The notes: a model not told the origin generated them from the letters alone. Positions 33,211 to 42,734 are shown, counted from the stretch's first letter. The stretch: 64,000 nucleotides of DNA from Amycolatopsis circi (GCF_003385235.1 NZ_PQIA01000018.1:27176-91175); one strand, 5' to 3'. Program-made: numbers and translations.

Positions 33211-33852
33211 ATGAGCGCGGAGCACAGCGCGGATCGCGTCGACGGCAGGCGTGTCCGCTACCAGAACCGGCGGCCGGAACTGCTCGACGCCGTGGCCGGT
33301 TACGTCCTCGCGCACGGGCTGGCCGGACTCGCCATGCGACCGCTCGCCGAGGCGGTGGGAGTCAGCCACGGGACGCTGCTGCACCACTTCGGTTCAAAAG
33401 AGAACCTGGTCACCGAGGTGATCGGCCTGCTGCGTCACCAGCTTGCGGACGCGGCAGGCCTGGCCGGAGCGCCTGCCCGATTGGCCGATCTTGCCGCGTG
33501 GTGGCGATCGACGACGACCGCCGAACGGCTGCCGGTCTACCGGTTGCTGTTCGAGGTCTTCGCGCAGGCCACGCGGGAACCGAAGAGTTACGGGCGTTTC
33601 CTCCAGCAGGTCGTGCACGACTCGCTGACGCTGATGAAGCAACTGGTCATCGCGGACGGGTGTCCCCGCGAGAACGCGCCTGCGATCGCGACGATGATCG
33701 TGGCGCAGGCACGAGGACTGCAACTCGCCCTGCTGGCCACCGATGACCGGGACCGCATCGACCGTGCCTTCGTCGTGTTCATCGGCCTGCTCGACCATCT
33801 CAGGCAAAGCTGGCACACGACTCCCGACCACGTCGCGTTCCCTTCCCCCTGA
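33211..33852 (+). CDS. TetR-family repressor
   Basis: 213 residues. The N-terminal helix-turn-helix spans about 20-70 (ELLDAVAGYVLAHGLAGLAMRPLAEAVGVSHGTLLHHFGSKENL in pieces), with the helical ligand domain after it (LFEVFAQATREPKSYG). ATG at 33211. By position it should bind the palindrome between it and the VOC/hydrolase operon and release it on binding an effector, possibly the substrate of those enzymes. Confidence 0.92.
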   Translation: MSAEHSADRVDGRRVRYQNRRPELLDAVAGYVLAHGLAGLAMRPLAEAVGVSHGTLLHHFGSKENLVTEVIGLLRHQLADAAGLAGAPARLADLAAWWRSTTTAERLPVYRLLFEVFAQATREPKSYGRFLQQVVHDSLTLMKQLVIADGCPRENAPAIATMIVAQARGLQLALLATDDRDRIDRAFVVFIGLLDHLRQSWHTTPDHVAFPSP

Positions 33853-33934
33853 CCGCCCGGCTGCACCGATCAGAAATCCCCCGCCCCGTCGTCAATTCTG
33901 ACAACCCCTCGAACCGGTGGAAGGATTGACGACC

Positions 33935-34933
33935 ATGACCGACGCTAGACCGCTGGGCACCGACGAAGCCGCGTTCGTCGCGGCGTCCCGCTCAGGCGAC
34001 GCGGCGCGGTTCGCGCTCCTCACCGAGCGGCACCGGCGTGAGCTGCAGGTGCACTGCTATCGGATGCTCGCGAACTACGAGGACGCCCAGGACCTGACGC
34101 AGGAGACGTTCCTGCGCGCATGGAACAAGCGGGAGTCGTTCAAGGGCAACGCCGCGCTGCGGACTTGGCTGTACCGGATCGCGACCAACGCCTGCCTCGA
34201 CTTCCTGGACAAGCGCAAGGACCGCACACCGGTGCCGTTCGAACTGCCGGACCCCGGCTCCGAACTGCCGTACCTGCAGCCGTACCCGGACCGGATGCTC
34301 CCCGCGGATCCGCAGGAATCGGTGGTGGCGCGGGAGACAATCGAGCTGGCGTTCATCGTCGCCGTCCAGCACCTTCCGCCGCGACAACGGGCGGTGTTCG
34401 TCCTGCGCGACGTCCTCGGCTGGCCCGCCTCGAAGGCCGCTGACGTCCTCGAGCTGACCGTCGCGTCGGTGACCAGCGCACTGCAGCGGGCGCGAGTGAC
34501 GATGCGCGAGCAACTGCCCGACCGCCGTCTCGACTGGCGCAGCCCAGAGCTGTCGGATGACGAGCGCAGCGTGGTGAAGTCGTACATCGACGCCCACGAG
34601 CGCAACGACCTCGACGGGCTGATGTCCCTTCTCCGCGACGACCTCCGCTTCGCGATGCTGCCCGATCCAGGCACCTTGATCCGGACGGCGAAGGACGCAG
34701 TGGACGGCTGGGTTACCGGCGGGCTTTTCCAGCGTGGCCACGACGATTGGCGCTGTATCGCCACGACAGTCAACCTCATGCCTGCCGCCGTGCTGTATCT
34801 CCGCACCCCTGGCGATCCGGAGTACCGGCTGTTGAACCTCGCGGTCCTGCGCATCGTGGACGGGAAGATCGCTGATCTCACCGGGTTCGACGTCACCGAC
34901 AAACCATGGCTGGACCTGCCCTCGACACTGTGA
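33935..34933 (+). CDS. ECF sigma factor with C-terminal SnoaL-like domain (SigG type)
   Basis: 332 residues. Sigma region 2 lies near 45-85 (YRMLANYEDAQDLTQETFLRAW, RTWLYRIATNACLDFL), region 4 near 145-195 (LPPRQRAVFVLRDVLGWPASKAADVLELTVASVTSALQRAR), and a SnoaL-like domain of about 120 residues completes the protein. Sigma factors of this architecture lack a classical anti-sigma partner and are controlled through the C-terminal domain. ATG 33935 has GGAAGGA upstream. It converges with a DHFR-like gene. Confidence 0.93.
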   Translation: MTDARPLGTDEAAFVAASRSGDAARFALLTERHRRELQVHCYRMLANYEDAQDLTQETFLRAWNKRESFKGNAALRTWLYRIATNACLDFLDKRKDRTPVPFELPDPGSELPYLQPYPDRMLPADPQESVVARETIELAFIVAVQHLPPRQRAVFVLRDVLGWPASKAADVLELTVASVTSALQRARVTMREQLPDRRLDWRSPELSDDERSVVKSYIDAHERNDLDGLMSLLRDDLRFAMLPDPGTLIRTAKDAVDGWVTGGLFQRGHDDWRCIATTVNLMPAAVLYLRTPGDPEYRLLNLAVLRIVDGKIADLTGFDVTDKPWLDLPSTL

Positions 34934-34969
34934 TCGCCCGACGCGATGTTGATCCCGTGCGCCGAGCGC

Positions 34970-35536
34970 TCATCGCCTTGTCTGGTATCGGGTCAGGACC
35001 GCACCGCCGGAAAACGTCCGCGTCTCCACGAGATTCAGGTTCACCCAGCCGTCCAACGCGGTGAAGAAGGGCGTGCCGCCGCCCACCAGGACCGGGTGGG
35101 TGACCAGCGTGTACTCGTCGATCAGCCCGGCCCGCATGGCCGCCGCGGCGAGCGTTGCGCCGCCGATGCTCATCGGACCGCCGTCCTCGGTCTTGAGGCG
35201 GGTGATCTCGGCGACCGCGTCCTCGGCGACCAAGCGGGTGCTCCAGTCGACCTTCTCGATCGTCGAGGAGAACACCACTTTCGGCGTGTCCCGCCAGTTC
35301 CGCGCGAACTCGATCTGCGCCGGGGTGGCGCCCGGCTGCTGGTCGCCGGTCGGCCAGTAGGAACTCATCGCCTCCCACAGCTTGCGCCCGTACAGCGACA
35401 AGCTGTTCGCCAGCTCCTGGTCGAGCCACCACTGGAACAACTCGTCGCTCGGCTCGCTCCAGCCGATGTCGTCGCCGGGTGCGGCGATGTAGCCGTCCAG
35501 GGTCAGGTTCATGCTGTAGCTCAGTTTCCGCGTCAT
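34970..35536 (-). CDS. Dihydrofolate reductase-family protein (RibD C-terminal type)
   Basis: 188 residues with the RibD_C/DHFR-like fold: N-terminal MNLTLDGYIAAPGDD, then YGRKLWEAMSSYWP, KVVFSSTIEKVDW and the C-terminal GGGTPFF. These proteins reduce small pteridine- or flavin-like substrates with NADPH, and most are uncharacterised. ATG at 35536 has GGAGG 5 bases upstream; the frame is open ten codons further but without a ribosome binding site. Convergent with the sigma factor after 36 bases. Confidence 0.87.
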   Translation of the reverse strand: MTRKLSYSMNLTLDGYIAAPGDDIGWSEPSDELFQWWLDQELANSLSLYGRKLWEAMSSYWPTGDQQPGATPAQIEFARNWRDTPKVVFSSTIEKVDWSTRLVAEDAVAEITRLKTEDGGPMSIGGATLAAAAMRAGLIDEYTLVTHPVLVGGGTPFFTALDGWVNLNLVETRTFSGGAVLTRYQTRR

Positions 35537-35702
35537 GCCAGCCTCCAATGCGTCGGTCTCATCCATACAGACGGGCGCGGCGAGAAAACCTCATCGGTGC
35601 GCGGTCCCGCGCAAGGTCCTCGACCGGGTCACGGAAACCGCTCTGGTCGGTCTCGGCATCACGTTGGTCGCCACCGGGTGACTTCGCTCGGCTCGGGCCG
35701 GG

Positions 35703-35978
35703 TCAGGATTTCGGAGGTTCGGCGGGGCCGTGATGGCGTCCGTAGGTGTCGGCGTCGCGATCGTGGCGATTCGCGAACATCCATCGGCGGGAACGTCCGG
35801 CCAGCCCCGCCCGCAGGAGAAACACCACTGCGGTTCCCCACAGCGCGCCAGTCGGGTATGCCGCGCCCTGATCCAGCCAGGCGATCCCCTGTTCTTGCCC
35901 AGCCGCGCCGAGAACGGCGAATACGCAGCCCCCGACGAAGCAGGTTATGGCAACGAAAAGCTGCCGTTTGCGTGACAC
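35703..35978 (-). CDS. Small two-span membrane protein
   Basis: 91 residues if the GTG at 35978 is used: a basic start (VSRKRQ), helix one (LFVAITCFVGGCVFAVLGAAG), a loop, helix two (ALWGTAVVFLLRAGLAG) and a His/Asp/Arg-rich tail. The frame is open further upstream to 36185, with an ATG at 36116, so the start is uncertain. Function unknown. Confidence 0.5.
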   Translation of the reverse strand: MSRKRQLFVAITCFVGGCVFAVLGAAGQEQGIAWLDQGAAYPTGALWGTAVVFLLRAGLAGRSRRWMFANRHDRDADTYGRHHGPAEPPKS

Positions 35979-36211
35979 CTGATCAAGTGTCCCACACTCG
36001 CGATCGAGCACCACGCCGTGAACAGAATCTTCATCCCACGCTCCCCGCCATTCTCCGATGCCCGGACCGGGCGCGACGACCGCGCTGACTGTGTCGTCCG
36101 AAACCCAGAGAAACATACCGAACAGTACGGTATGAACTCCAGCCCCTAGCGGCGGCGTCTCCTGGCAATCCCTGCAGCTGTCCACTTAGGACTACACTGC
36201 AGGCGCGCTCC

Positions 36212-37186
36212 TCACCGCAGACGGCTGGCGAAGAACGACACGATCTCCCGGACGGCGTCGCCGCGCTGCCGCTCCGGTGTCAGCTTGCCGGCGCAGCCCG
36301 CGGGCGCGTCGTCCTCGCCGCCGATCTTTCCGGGCGACCATTCGGTGTTGAAGAAGTTGTGGTTGGCCCCGGTGAGCGTCACCGAGCTGGCGTCGGCGTT
36401 CTTTCCCACGGCGTCCTTCACGTACTGCAGGCCCACCGTGCCGACAGCGCCGTCGCAGGTGCCGACGACCACCTTGAACGGCACCCGGGTGACCAGCACG
36501 TCGCTGTTGTCGTCCTCGGTGGAGTTGAAGTAGACCGGCGCGAGCGGGACGACCGCGCGGATCCGGACGCCTGCGGGCCATTCGGGCGCGTGCTTGTCGG
36601 AGGCCTGCCACATCACGCCCTTGCCGCCGCGGGAATGTCCCATCGTTCCGACGCGGGAGAGATCGACGTGCCCGCGGAACCTCCCGAGCGCCCCCGCCAG
36701 CGGACCCTCTCCGCGCGCCAGATCGCGCCACAGCTCCAGGTGCTTGTTGACCAGATGGGCGCGAGCGTAGTAGCCCTCGTCGCCGAGAAGGTGCGCGTTG
36801 ATGGCGTTGGCGCTGATCGAAACCACGATGAAACCCCGCTCGGCCAGCGTCTCGCCGAGGTAGTCGTAGCCGCGGAAACTCGGCAGCGGCCGCTGCCCCG
36901 GCAGGCAGGGCCAGTCGCCCTGCGGAGTCTTCGCGACCAGGTCCACGCAACTCCACCAGCTGCCGTGCTCCTGCACGATCAGCGGATGCGGACGGCCGCC
37001 GAGATCGCGCGGATAGTGCACGACGGCGGCCAGCTCCATCGGGACGGAGACGGTGGGATCGCGGAAGGCCTGATCGCCGAGGTTGTACTCGACGACGCCG
37101 ACGCCCTGGTTGGCTGCCGCGTGCGGAGCCACGATGGTTACGAAGGCCAGTGCCAATACGGCGACGGCCATGCGAAGGAAAGTCAT
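36212..37186 (-). CDS. Secreted alpha/beta hydrolase
   Basis: 324 residues. A Sec signal peptide (residues 1-24) is followed by an esterase-like domain. The nucleophile motif is GHSRGGKG, with an oxyanion region near IVQEHGSWWS, an Asp candidate in GTCDGAVG and a catalytic His in TGANHNFFN. Several Cys pairs fit an extracellular protein. Similar secreted proteins in Streptomyces are annotated only as hydrolases. A single gene, divergent from the helicase gene. Confidence 0.85.
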   Translation of the reverse strand: MTFLRMAVAVLALAFVTIVAPHAAANQGVGVVEYNLGDQAFRDPTVSVPMELAAVVHYPRDLGGRPHPLIVQEHGSWWSCVDLVAKTPQGDWPCLPGQRPLPSFRGYDYLGETLAERGFIVVSISANAINAHLLGDEGYYARAHLVNKHLELWRDLARGEGPLAGALGRFRGHVDLSRVGTMGHSRGGKGVMWQASDKHAPEWPAGVRIRAVVPLAPVYFNSTEDDNSDVLVTRVPFKVVVGTCDGAVGTVGLQYVKDAVGKNADASSVTLTGANHNFFNTEWSPGKIGGEDDAPAGCAGKLTPERQRGDAVREIVSFFASRLR

Positions 37187-37589
37187 GCCGGACAGGGTGT
37201 CGAGGAAGTGTCAGGGATTCGTCAGCGTCGCCGATTCGCTTGACATGTTCCCGGGCGCCGACGTACCGACTCGTCAGCCCGCCCACTCGACCGACGGAAA
37301 TCGTCGACGACAGAGATATTTCTTCACTAATTATTGTTTCTGCGCAGTAAGTGCTACGCAAATCGTGCCTGAGGTGACTCCGCCGCAACCCGTCTCGCTC
37401 TCGACTCGCCGCACTGCCGAACCCGCAGGCATTCTTCCGCACAGGGGGCAGCATTTTCTCTCTCGGCAACCACAGGTAACGTCCTCGGCGCGTCTTTGGC
37501 CGACAAGTGACTCGCGCTTCAACGGCACTGACCGGCAATGGGCGCACTGCGGAACAACCGCTTTGCGGAGAGGGACCATAGGGGGAACC
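37187..37589. promoter_or_regulatory. Divergent region between secreted hydrolase and helicase-nuclease gene
   Basis: A patch at 37305-37345 is distinctly A/T-rich (GATATTTCTTCACTAATTATTG), unlike the surrounding DNA, and contains the palindrome CTGCGCAG (37340-37347). It probably holds promoters for the divergent genes. The helicase frame is open upstream through this area, but no good start lies before GTG 37590. Confidence 0.45.
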
Positions 37590-40373
37590 GTGATCGATCC
37601 ACGCAGCGAAGCGGTCCTGATCCGCGATCGCCAGACCGGCGTCTTCAAAGACGAAACCCGCAGCGTGGCGCGATACGAGTTTCAGCCGGCGAGTCGACGA
37701 ATTCAAGTTACCTTCAACGGCAAGGGCAAGACCTTTCCGTACGGGCTGGATCGGGTCGAGATTCTTCGCAGCACCGTACAGCGCGTCGTCAAAGACGAAG
37801 ACCGGGTCGAAGTCGACGGAAGCCTGTGGGAGAGCGCGACCGAAATCGTCACCTTTTCCGGGGCGCACGGCGCATGGTGCCGGGTCTTCTATCGGACCCG
37901 TGCAGGAGAGACGTACCGAACCTATCCTGCAGACCAGGTCCGCGTCGTCACGTCGCAGACTGCCGTGCCCCGCGTCAACGACGTGTTGTGCTACTGGCGC
38001 ACGATCGTGTCCCGACTCGACTCCGACGATCCGCTGCGAGCCGCTTACGACCGGTTTTCCTTTGTCCACCCGGAGAGCGTGCTCGGTTCGTACCTGGCGG
38101 GAACGCCAATAGCGTCTCGGCCGCTGGACGCCGTGACGATTTTCCCGTTCCGCTGCAATCTCAGCCAGCGCAAGGCCGTCGAAAACGCCTTGAGCCGGTC
38201 GATCTCGGTCATCGAGGGACCGCCGGGGACCGGGAAGACCGAGACGATCCTCAACCTCATCGCCAACATCACCGCCGTGCGGCACGAGACCGTCGGCATC
38301 GTCTCGTTCGGCAACGCGGCCGTCGACAACGTTCGCGACAAACTCGACGAGCTCGGGTTCGGGCACATCCTCGGCAACCTCGGCCGCAAAGAAAAGCGAG
38401 AGGAATTCTTCGCGCAGCAGGCGGCTCGCAACGCGGCGGTCGCGCAGTTCGTGTCCGGCGCCCCTCGACCCCCTGACCCGAAACAGCTGGCGGATCTGGA
38501 CCGGCGCCTGCGCGAGCTGCAGGAGCATGAGCGCGTCCGCGCGGGCCGTCGTCAGGCGCTCGACGCCCACCGTCTCGAACTACGGCACTTCGAACGTCAT
38601 CTCGAGCAGGCGCAGCTTCCCGATCTGGCGAAACTCCCCCTGCTGAAGAAGTCGGCCGACCGGGTCGTCGACTACCTGGCCGAGAGCCAGCTTGAACTGG
38701 CGGGCTCACGCCCGCGCCTCCTGCGGCGGATCGGCAACTACTTCAAGTACGGGTCGCTGCGCATGCTCGACCCGGCTGACACCGACGTCGTGCTCCGTCT
38801 GCAACTGGCGTACTACACCAAACGCATCGCCGAACTGGAGCAGGAGGTCGAGCTCGTCGACAGCCGGCTGCGCAGAGCCGAATTCGAGCAGCTCGCCCAG
38901 GAGCACCAGAAGCTGTCAGTTCAGCTCCTCCACGCCGAACTCGCCGACCGATACCGAAGGCTGGCCGGCACCGCCTACGACGCGGACTCGTATCGAAACG
39001 GACGCACATTCGCGACTTTCCTGCAAGACTACCCGGCGTTGCTCAGCACGTGCCATTCGCTGCGGTCCAGCATCTCCGACGGATACCTGCTCGACTACCT
39101 CATCGTGGACGAGGCCTCCCAGGTCAACCTGCTGCTGGCCGGCCTGGCGATGTCGTGCGCCCGCAACATCATCGTGGTCGGCGATCGAAAGCAACTTCCG
39201 CCCATCCCGGTCGAGGCCGCAGCAGATCTCACGCCGCCGATGCCGGCCTTCGACTGCCGGCGGCACAGTCTCCTGTCCTCGTTGTCGGAGCAGTACAGCA
39301 CCGAACTGCCGAGCGCACTGCTGCGAGAGCACTACCGGTGCGACCCCGCCATCATCGGATTCTGCAACAAGAAGTTCTACGAGGGAGAACTGATCCCGTA
39401 CACCGTCGGCGGCGCGGAACAGCCCATGATCGTGGTGCGCACTGTCGAAGGCAATCACATGCGCCGCCACCACACCGGAGGTCGCTCGAACCAGCGCGAG
39501 GTGGACGTCATCAGCCAAGAGGTGATCAGGGACCACTGCCAGGGCTTCGCTGACACCGACATCGGGATCACGACCCCTTACCGGCTGCAGGCCGACAAGA
39601 CCCGCGACGTACTCGATCGCATCCAGGCCGACACGGTTCACCGGTTTCAGGGCCGGCAAAAACAGGTGGTCATCCTGACGACCGTCCTGGACGAGACCTG
39701 GCGCGGCCGCACGGGACTGCCGTTCGTCGACGATCCGCAGATGATCAACGTGGCGGTGTCGCGCGCGGTCCGGCGGTTCATCCTCGTGACCAACCACGAC
39801 CTGATGCCCGCCAGCCGGCATATCCAGGACCTGGTCGGCTACATCCGCTATCACAACCCCGGCGACGAGGTCGTCGAGAGCACGGTGGTCTCCGTGTTCG
39901 ACCTCCTCTACGCGGCCTACTCGCAACGGCTGCGGCCGCTGGCCGCACGGCGCAAGAACGAACTCAAGTACGCGTCGGAGGACATCGTCTGGACCGTGCT
40001 GCACGACATCTTCGCAGAGCAGCGTTACGCGCACCTGACAGCTGTCCCCCAGGTGCTTCTGAAGAATCTTTTGCCCAATTTCAACCGGCTCACGCCGGCA
40101 CAAGCCGCGTATGCGCAGAGGCGGGCGTCTCTGGACTTCGTGGTGTACAACCGAGTGACCAACCAGCCGCTTCTGGCTATCGAGGTCGACGGTTTCGCCT
40201 TCCACGAGAACAAGCCGGTCCAACTGGCGCGCGATGCGCTGAAGAACGAGATTCTGCATGCGCACGACATGCCGCTGTTGCGGCTTCCCACCACCGGCAG
40301 CGGCGAGCAGCAACGAATTCTCGACGCTCTGGCCAGCGCCGAAGACCACTGGGCTCGTCGTTCGCCACGATGA
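37590..40373 (+). CDS. Superfamily 1 (Upf1-like) helicase fused to a Vsr/DUF2726-type nuclease domain
   Basis: 927 residues. Walker A GPPGTGKT at about 210-217, a long helical insert (about 290-430), motif II IVDEASQ near 505, motif III GDRKQLPP, then REHYRCDP, VHRFQGRQKQVVIL and NVAVSRAVRRFI. This is a complete Upf1/DNA2-type helicase. After about residue 830 comes a nuclease-like domain with LDFVV, AIEVDGFAFHE and ALKNEILHAHDMPLLRL, matching the PD-(D/E)xK pattern of Vsr/DUF2726 enzymes. The N-terminal 200 residues are a beta-rich domain unknown to me. GTG 37590 is preceded by GGGGGAA. Helicase-nuclease fusions of this sort are often linked to defence or repair; here that is inference. Confidence 0.88.
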   Translation: MIDPRSEAVLIRDRQTGVFKDETRSVARYEFQPASRRIQVTFNGKGKTFPYGLDRVEILRSTVQRVVKDEDRVEVDGSLWESATEIVTFSGAHGAWCRVFYRTRAGETYRTYPADQVRVVTSQTAVPRVNDVLCYWRTIVSRLDSDDPLRAAYDRFSFVHPESVLGSYLAGTPIASRPLDAVTIFPFRCNLSQRKAVENALSRSISVIEGPPGTGKTETILNLIANITAVRHETVGIVSFGNAAVDNVRDKLDELGFGHILGNLGRKEKREEFFAQQAARNAAVAQFVSGAPRPPDPKQLADLDRRLRELQEHERVRAGRRQALDAHRLELRHFERHLEQAQLPDLAKLPLLKKSADRVVDYLAESQLELAGSRPRLLRRIGNYFKYGSLRMLDPADTDVVLRLQLAYYTKRIAELEQEVELVDSRLRRAEFEQLAQEHQKLSVQLLHAELADRYRRLAGTAYDADSYRNGRTFATFLQDYPALLSTCHSLRSSISDGYLLDYLIVDEASQVNLLLAGLAMSCARNIIVVGDRKQLPPIPVEAAADLTPPMPAFDCRRHSLLSSLSEQYSTELPSALLREHYRCDPAIIGFCNKKFYEGELIPYTVGGAEQPMIVVRTVEGNHMRRHHTGGRSNQREVDVISQEVIRDHCQGFADTDIGITTPYRLQADKTRDVLDRIQADTVHRFQGRQKQVVILTTVLDETWRGRTGLPFVDDPQMINVAVSRAVRRFILVTNHDLMPASRHIQDLVGYIRYHNPGDEVVESTVVSVFDLLYAAYSQRLRPLAARRKNELKYASEDIVWTVLHDIFAEQRYAHLTAVPQVLLKNLLPNFNRLTPAQAAYAQRRASLDFVVYNRVTNQPLLAIEVDGFAFHENKPVQLARDALKNEILHAHDMPLLRLPTTGSGEQQRILDALASAEDHWARRSPR

Positions 40374-40433
40374 CGCGGCAGCCGCTGTGCGGCGCGTCCG
40401 ACCGATCCGCGGACAAACTCCGCCGAGACGCGC

Positions 40434-40988
40434 CTACCCACGAAAAGGCTGGTAGGGCATGGTTCGCGGCCGGGCGGGCGGCGCAACGAGGTTGCCGCCC
40501 GGCCACAAGGGACCGCCCTGGGCGATATAGCCGCGAATGTGCTCCGTGAGTTCGTCGAGGTGCTGTTCCCGTTCCCGCCATCCCACCTGTACCTGTTGTC
40601 CGCCGGGATAATGAAGCGTCAGGGTGGAGGTGGGACCTTGGGCGAGCAAGGCGGCCATGGCATCTGGCAGGCCCATCGGCATCGCGTCGCAGCCCTTGTT
40701 CCGAGCGATACGCAAGACGGCGTCGATCACCCGTTCCCAATCGGCGACCGCGGGCCACAGCCGGCCGCCGTCGAGTTCGAAGGTCAGCGTGGACACTGGC
40801 ACAAGGCATCCCGGCGTGCGGAGCGGAAACTCGGTGAGACACCTGTACATGCGTCCGCCGTCGGGTTGCGGAACAGACTCGTGAAGCAGTGTCGCCGCGT
40901 GGACGACAATGGCGTTGATCGGCACGGGACGGCCCGGGTCCGGGTAGGGTTCGTGCATCGCCAGCAAGTAAACGTCTTCGATTGCCAC
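40434..40988 (-). CDS. Conserved hypothetical protein
   Basis: 184 residues, start GTG at 40988 with AGGAG 6-7 bases upstream. No family is recognised. It has a balanced composition with predicted strands (INAIVVHAATLLHE, GCLVPVSTLTFELDG, TLTLHYPGGQQVQVGW) and ends in a Pro/Gly-rich tail. It converges with the helicase-nuclease gene after 60 bases. No signal or membrane segment. Confidence 0.6.
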   Translation of the reverse strand: MAIEDVYLLAMHEPYPDPGRPVPINAIVVHAATLLHESVPQPDGGRMYRCLTEFPLRTPGCLVPVSTLTFELDGGRLWPAVADWERVIDAVLRIARNKGCDAMPMGLPDAMAALLAQGPTSTLTLHYPGGQQVQVGWREREQHLDELTEHIRGYIAQGGPLWPGGNLVAPPARPRTMPYQPFRG

Positions 40989-41324
40989 AAGATCTCCTCG
41001 CTCTTCCGGGAGCCGATTCCGCAGTAGATGCCGAGTATCGCAGGCGACTGGATTGCGATGATCGGCCGTGTGCTTCACTCGACGGCCGTCGTCCAGTCAG
41101 GTCTATGCGATCCCGCATTATCCCGATCCGATGATGATGCGCATGGATCGGTTTCCCTGGCCGCCCGCGGACGGCATTCCTAGAGCGCGCAAGAAACACC
41201 TCGGTGCGCCGATATCGAGCCCGCTTCGAAGAAGGCGAACGCTTCGCGTCCCGTCCCCCGTGGACTACCGCAGCCCGGTCTCGTCGTCCGGCGCGGTGAA
41301 GTACGCATTGATTACCCCTGCGGC
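40989..41324. other. Intergenic region
   Basis: No gene supported between the stop of the coupled small-gene cassette and the next minus-strand gene; it presumably carries the promoter of the latter. Confidence 0.3.
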
Positions 41325-41651
41325 TCACCGGACGACCGGCGAGGGGATCTTGACAGACCGATATCCGTTGCCGTTCTTGCTCGGCGTCCACCGCCGCCAG
41401 TGCTTCGCCGAGAGACGCACCGGCGCGTGCGACTGCGCCTGTGCGGCCGCAGGACCAAGCCGGTCGTCGGCCGGGAACGACAGCCATAGCGACATCGAGG
41501 AGGACGCCGAGCCGATCGTCGCTCGAACCCCAGAGGCACCGAGTATCCGCCCGTATCCGTCGACCGCGAACCCGCCAGTGTCCTCATTGGACACTGCGGC
41601 GCACGGTTCGCGCGTGCCCGCGTCGACGAGCCGCACGGGAGTATTCAGCAC
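41325..41651 (-). CDS. Small unknown protein, fourth gene of a coupled cassette
   Basis: 108 residues, GTG at 41651. The first 65 residues look like a beta-sandwich (NTPVRLVDAGTREPC, TGGFAVDGYGRILG, MSLWLSFPADD); the tail is basic. The start overlaps the stop of the preceding damaged gene by seven bases, which supports translation. No homologue recognised. Confidence 0.5.
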   Translation of the reverse strand: MLNTPVRLVDAGTREPCAAVSNEDTGGFAVDGYGRILGASGVRATIGSASSSMSLWLSFPADDRLGPAAAQAQSHAPVRLSAKHWRRWTPSKNGNGYRSVKIPSPVVR

Positions 41652-42003
41652 CAGGCGAGCGACCGGCCGTATTGCGTGACACCCTCCGGACCGGCACTGT
41701 CGAGCGCATCGAGGACGGCGCGCACACTCTCCTCACGGACACCTTATTCGCGGTGCGTTCGCTCGGCTACCCTTGGACCGCCAAGCAGATCGGCGGCGAT
41801 TTCCTGCCAGCGTTTGGTGCGCTCGTCGGGCCCGCCCGTCCAGAGCTGGAAGGTCAGCGCCGACTTGCCAGCGGCGTCGTGCAGGCGTTGAGGAACGCGT
41901 GCACCTTCGTGTGGACCGCCGAGGGCTTGCGGGTGCGCAGAGCGTGCGCGCCTCCCGAGGCGGCTGGAAGACCGTCGTAGGTGACGATGTCCGGGCGCGT
42001 CAC
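41645..42003 (-). pseudogene. Third gene of the coupled cassette, frame break and internal stop
   Basis: GTG at 42003 overlaps the stop of the previous gene (GTGA). The first frame gives VHTKVHAFLN; the next gives RLHDAAGKSALTFQLWTGG and KRWQEIAADLLGGPR, then a TAA (41746-41744), then continues in frame with REESVRAVLDALDSAGPEG to a stop at 41645. Inserting one C near 41886 joins the first two parts. The in-frame TAA is a second defect or a real stop, so the original length was perhaps 85 or 119 residues. Function unknown. Confidence 0.5.
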
Positions 42004-42429
42004 GACGGTATTCCTTCCATAAAGGCGTTGCTATGTCGGAGAAAAGCGAACCGGGCCCGCTCGGACTCGGCGTCGAACCCGGGTACGCGCACCGCTACGC
42101 GCGTGATGAGTTCGTCGAGCGCGTCGTGCACGGCCGGACGCAGCAGCGCCACCGGATCCTCGGGTCGGCAGCACCTCGTCGCTGTTGAAGCGCAGCTCTC
42201 CGCTCACCGTGCGCTTCGCGAGCAGCACCCGGGGCCGACGCAGTCCTGTCGGCTCGGTGACGACAGCGAGGTCACCGCCGACGGTCACGAACAGGTCGAT
42301 GTCGAACTGCCATTCGAGCCGTCCGAGCCCAGCTCGGATCCGGGTCAGCTCGGAGATTACGTCAAGCGGGATCGCCGGTCCGCCGTAGACGGTCCGGAAT
42401 GACAACCGTCCCGGAAGTGCTTCGCTCAC
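42000..42429 (-). pseudogene. Second gene of the coupled cassette, one-base frame break
   Basis: GTG at 42429 overlaps the stop of the first gene (GTGA). The first part (VSEALPGRLSFRTVYGG, WQFDIDLFVTVGGDLAVV, GELRFNSDEVLPT) is a convincing soluble protein. After the GGG at 42162-42164 (CCC on the coding strand) the reading moves to the frame EDPVALLRPAVHDALDELI and FAFLRHSNAF, ending at 42000. The 430-base span is one base more than 143 codons, so one extra C explains it. No family recognised. Confidence 0.6.
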
Positions 42430-42734
42430 GCGAAAGTTCCGTCCAGGGAGCCGATCCGCCAGAAGCCCTTGGGCGCGCCACCAGGAAGCAGCGGCGTGAC
42501 CCACTGCCTGACGACGTCGACGAATGCCGCTTCGAGGTCGTCGCGCGTCCACCCGTGCGGACGCGGCGGAACCGCGGGCTCCCAGCCGTCCTGATCCACG
42601 AAGACGTCGATCACGATCCCCTCGACGCCGTCCGCGCGCGCCGCGGTCCAGAACCGTTCGAGCCTGGCGGAGGTTTCGTTCGACACTGAGCCGAGGATTC
42701 CGGTCACCGCGGCCCGGTAGTCGCCTGTGTCCAC
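42426..42734 (-). CDS. Small unknown protein, first gene of a coupled cassette
   Basis: 102 residues from GTG 42734, 23 bases after the stop of the membrane-protein gene. The sequence is soluble and acidic to neutral (TARLERFWTAARADGVEGIVIDVFVDQDG, in pieces; then RDDLEAAFVDVVRQWVTPLLPGG). The ribosome binding site is poor. It ends in an overlap with the next gene. No homologue recognised. Confidence 0.55.
   Translation of the reverse strand: MDTGDYRAAVTGILGSVSNETSARLERFWTAARADGVEGIVIDVFVDQDGWEPAVPPRPHGWTRDDLEAAFVDVVRQWVTPLLPGGAPKGFWRIGSLDGTFA

Noticed and set aside
32028..33746. Long + strand frame over the VOC and TetR genes
   Set aside because: Shadow of two well-supported genes.
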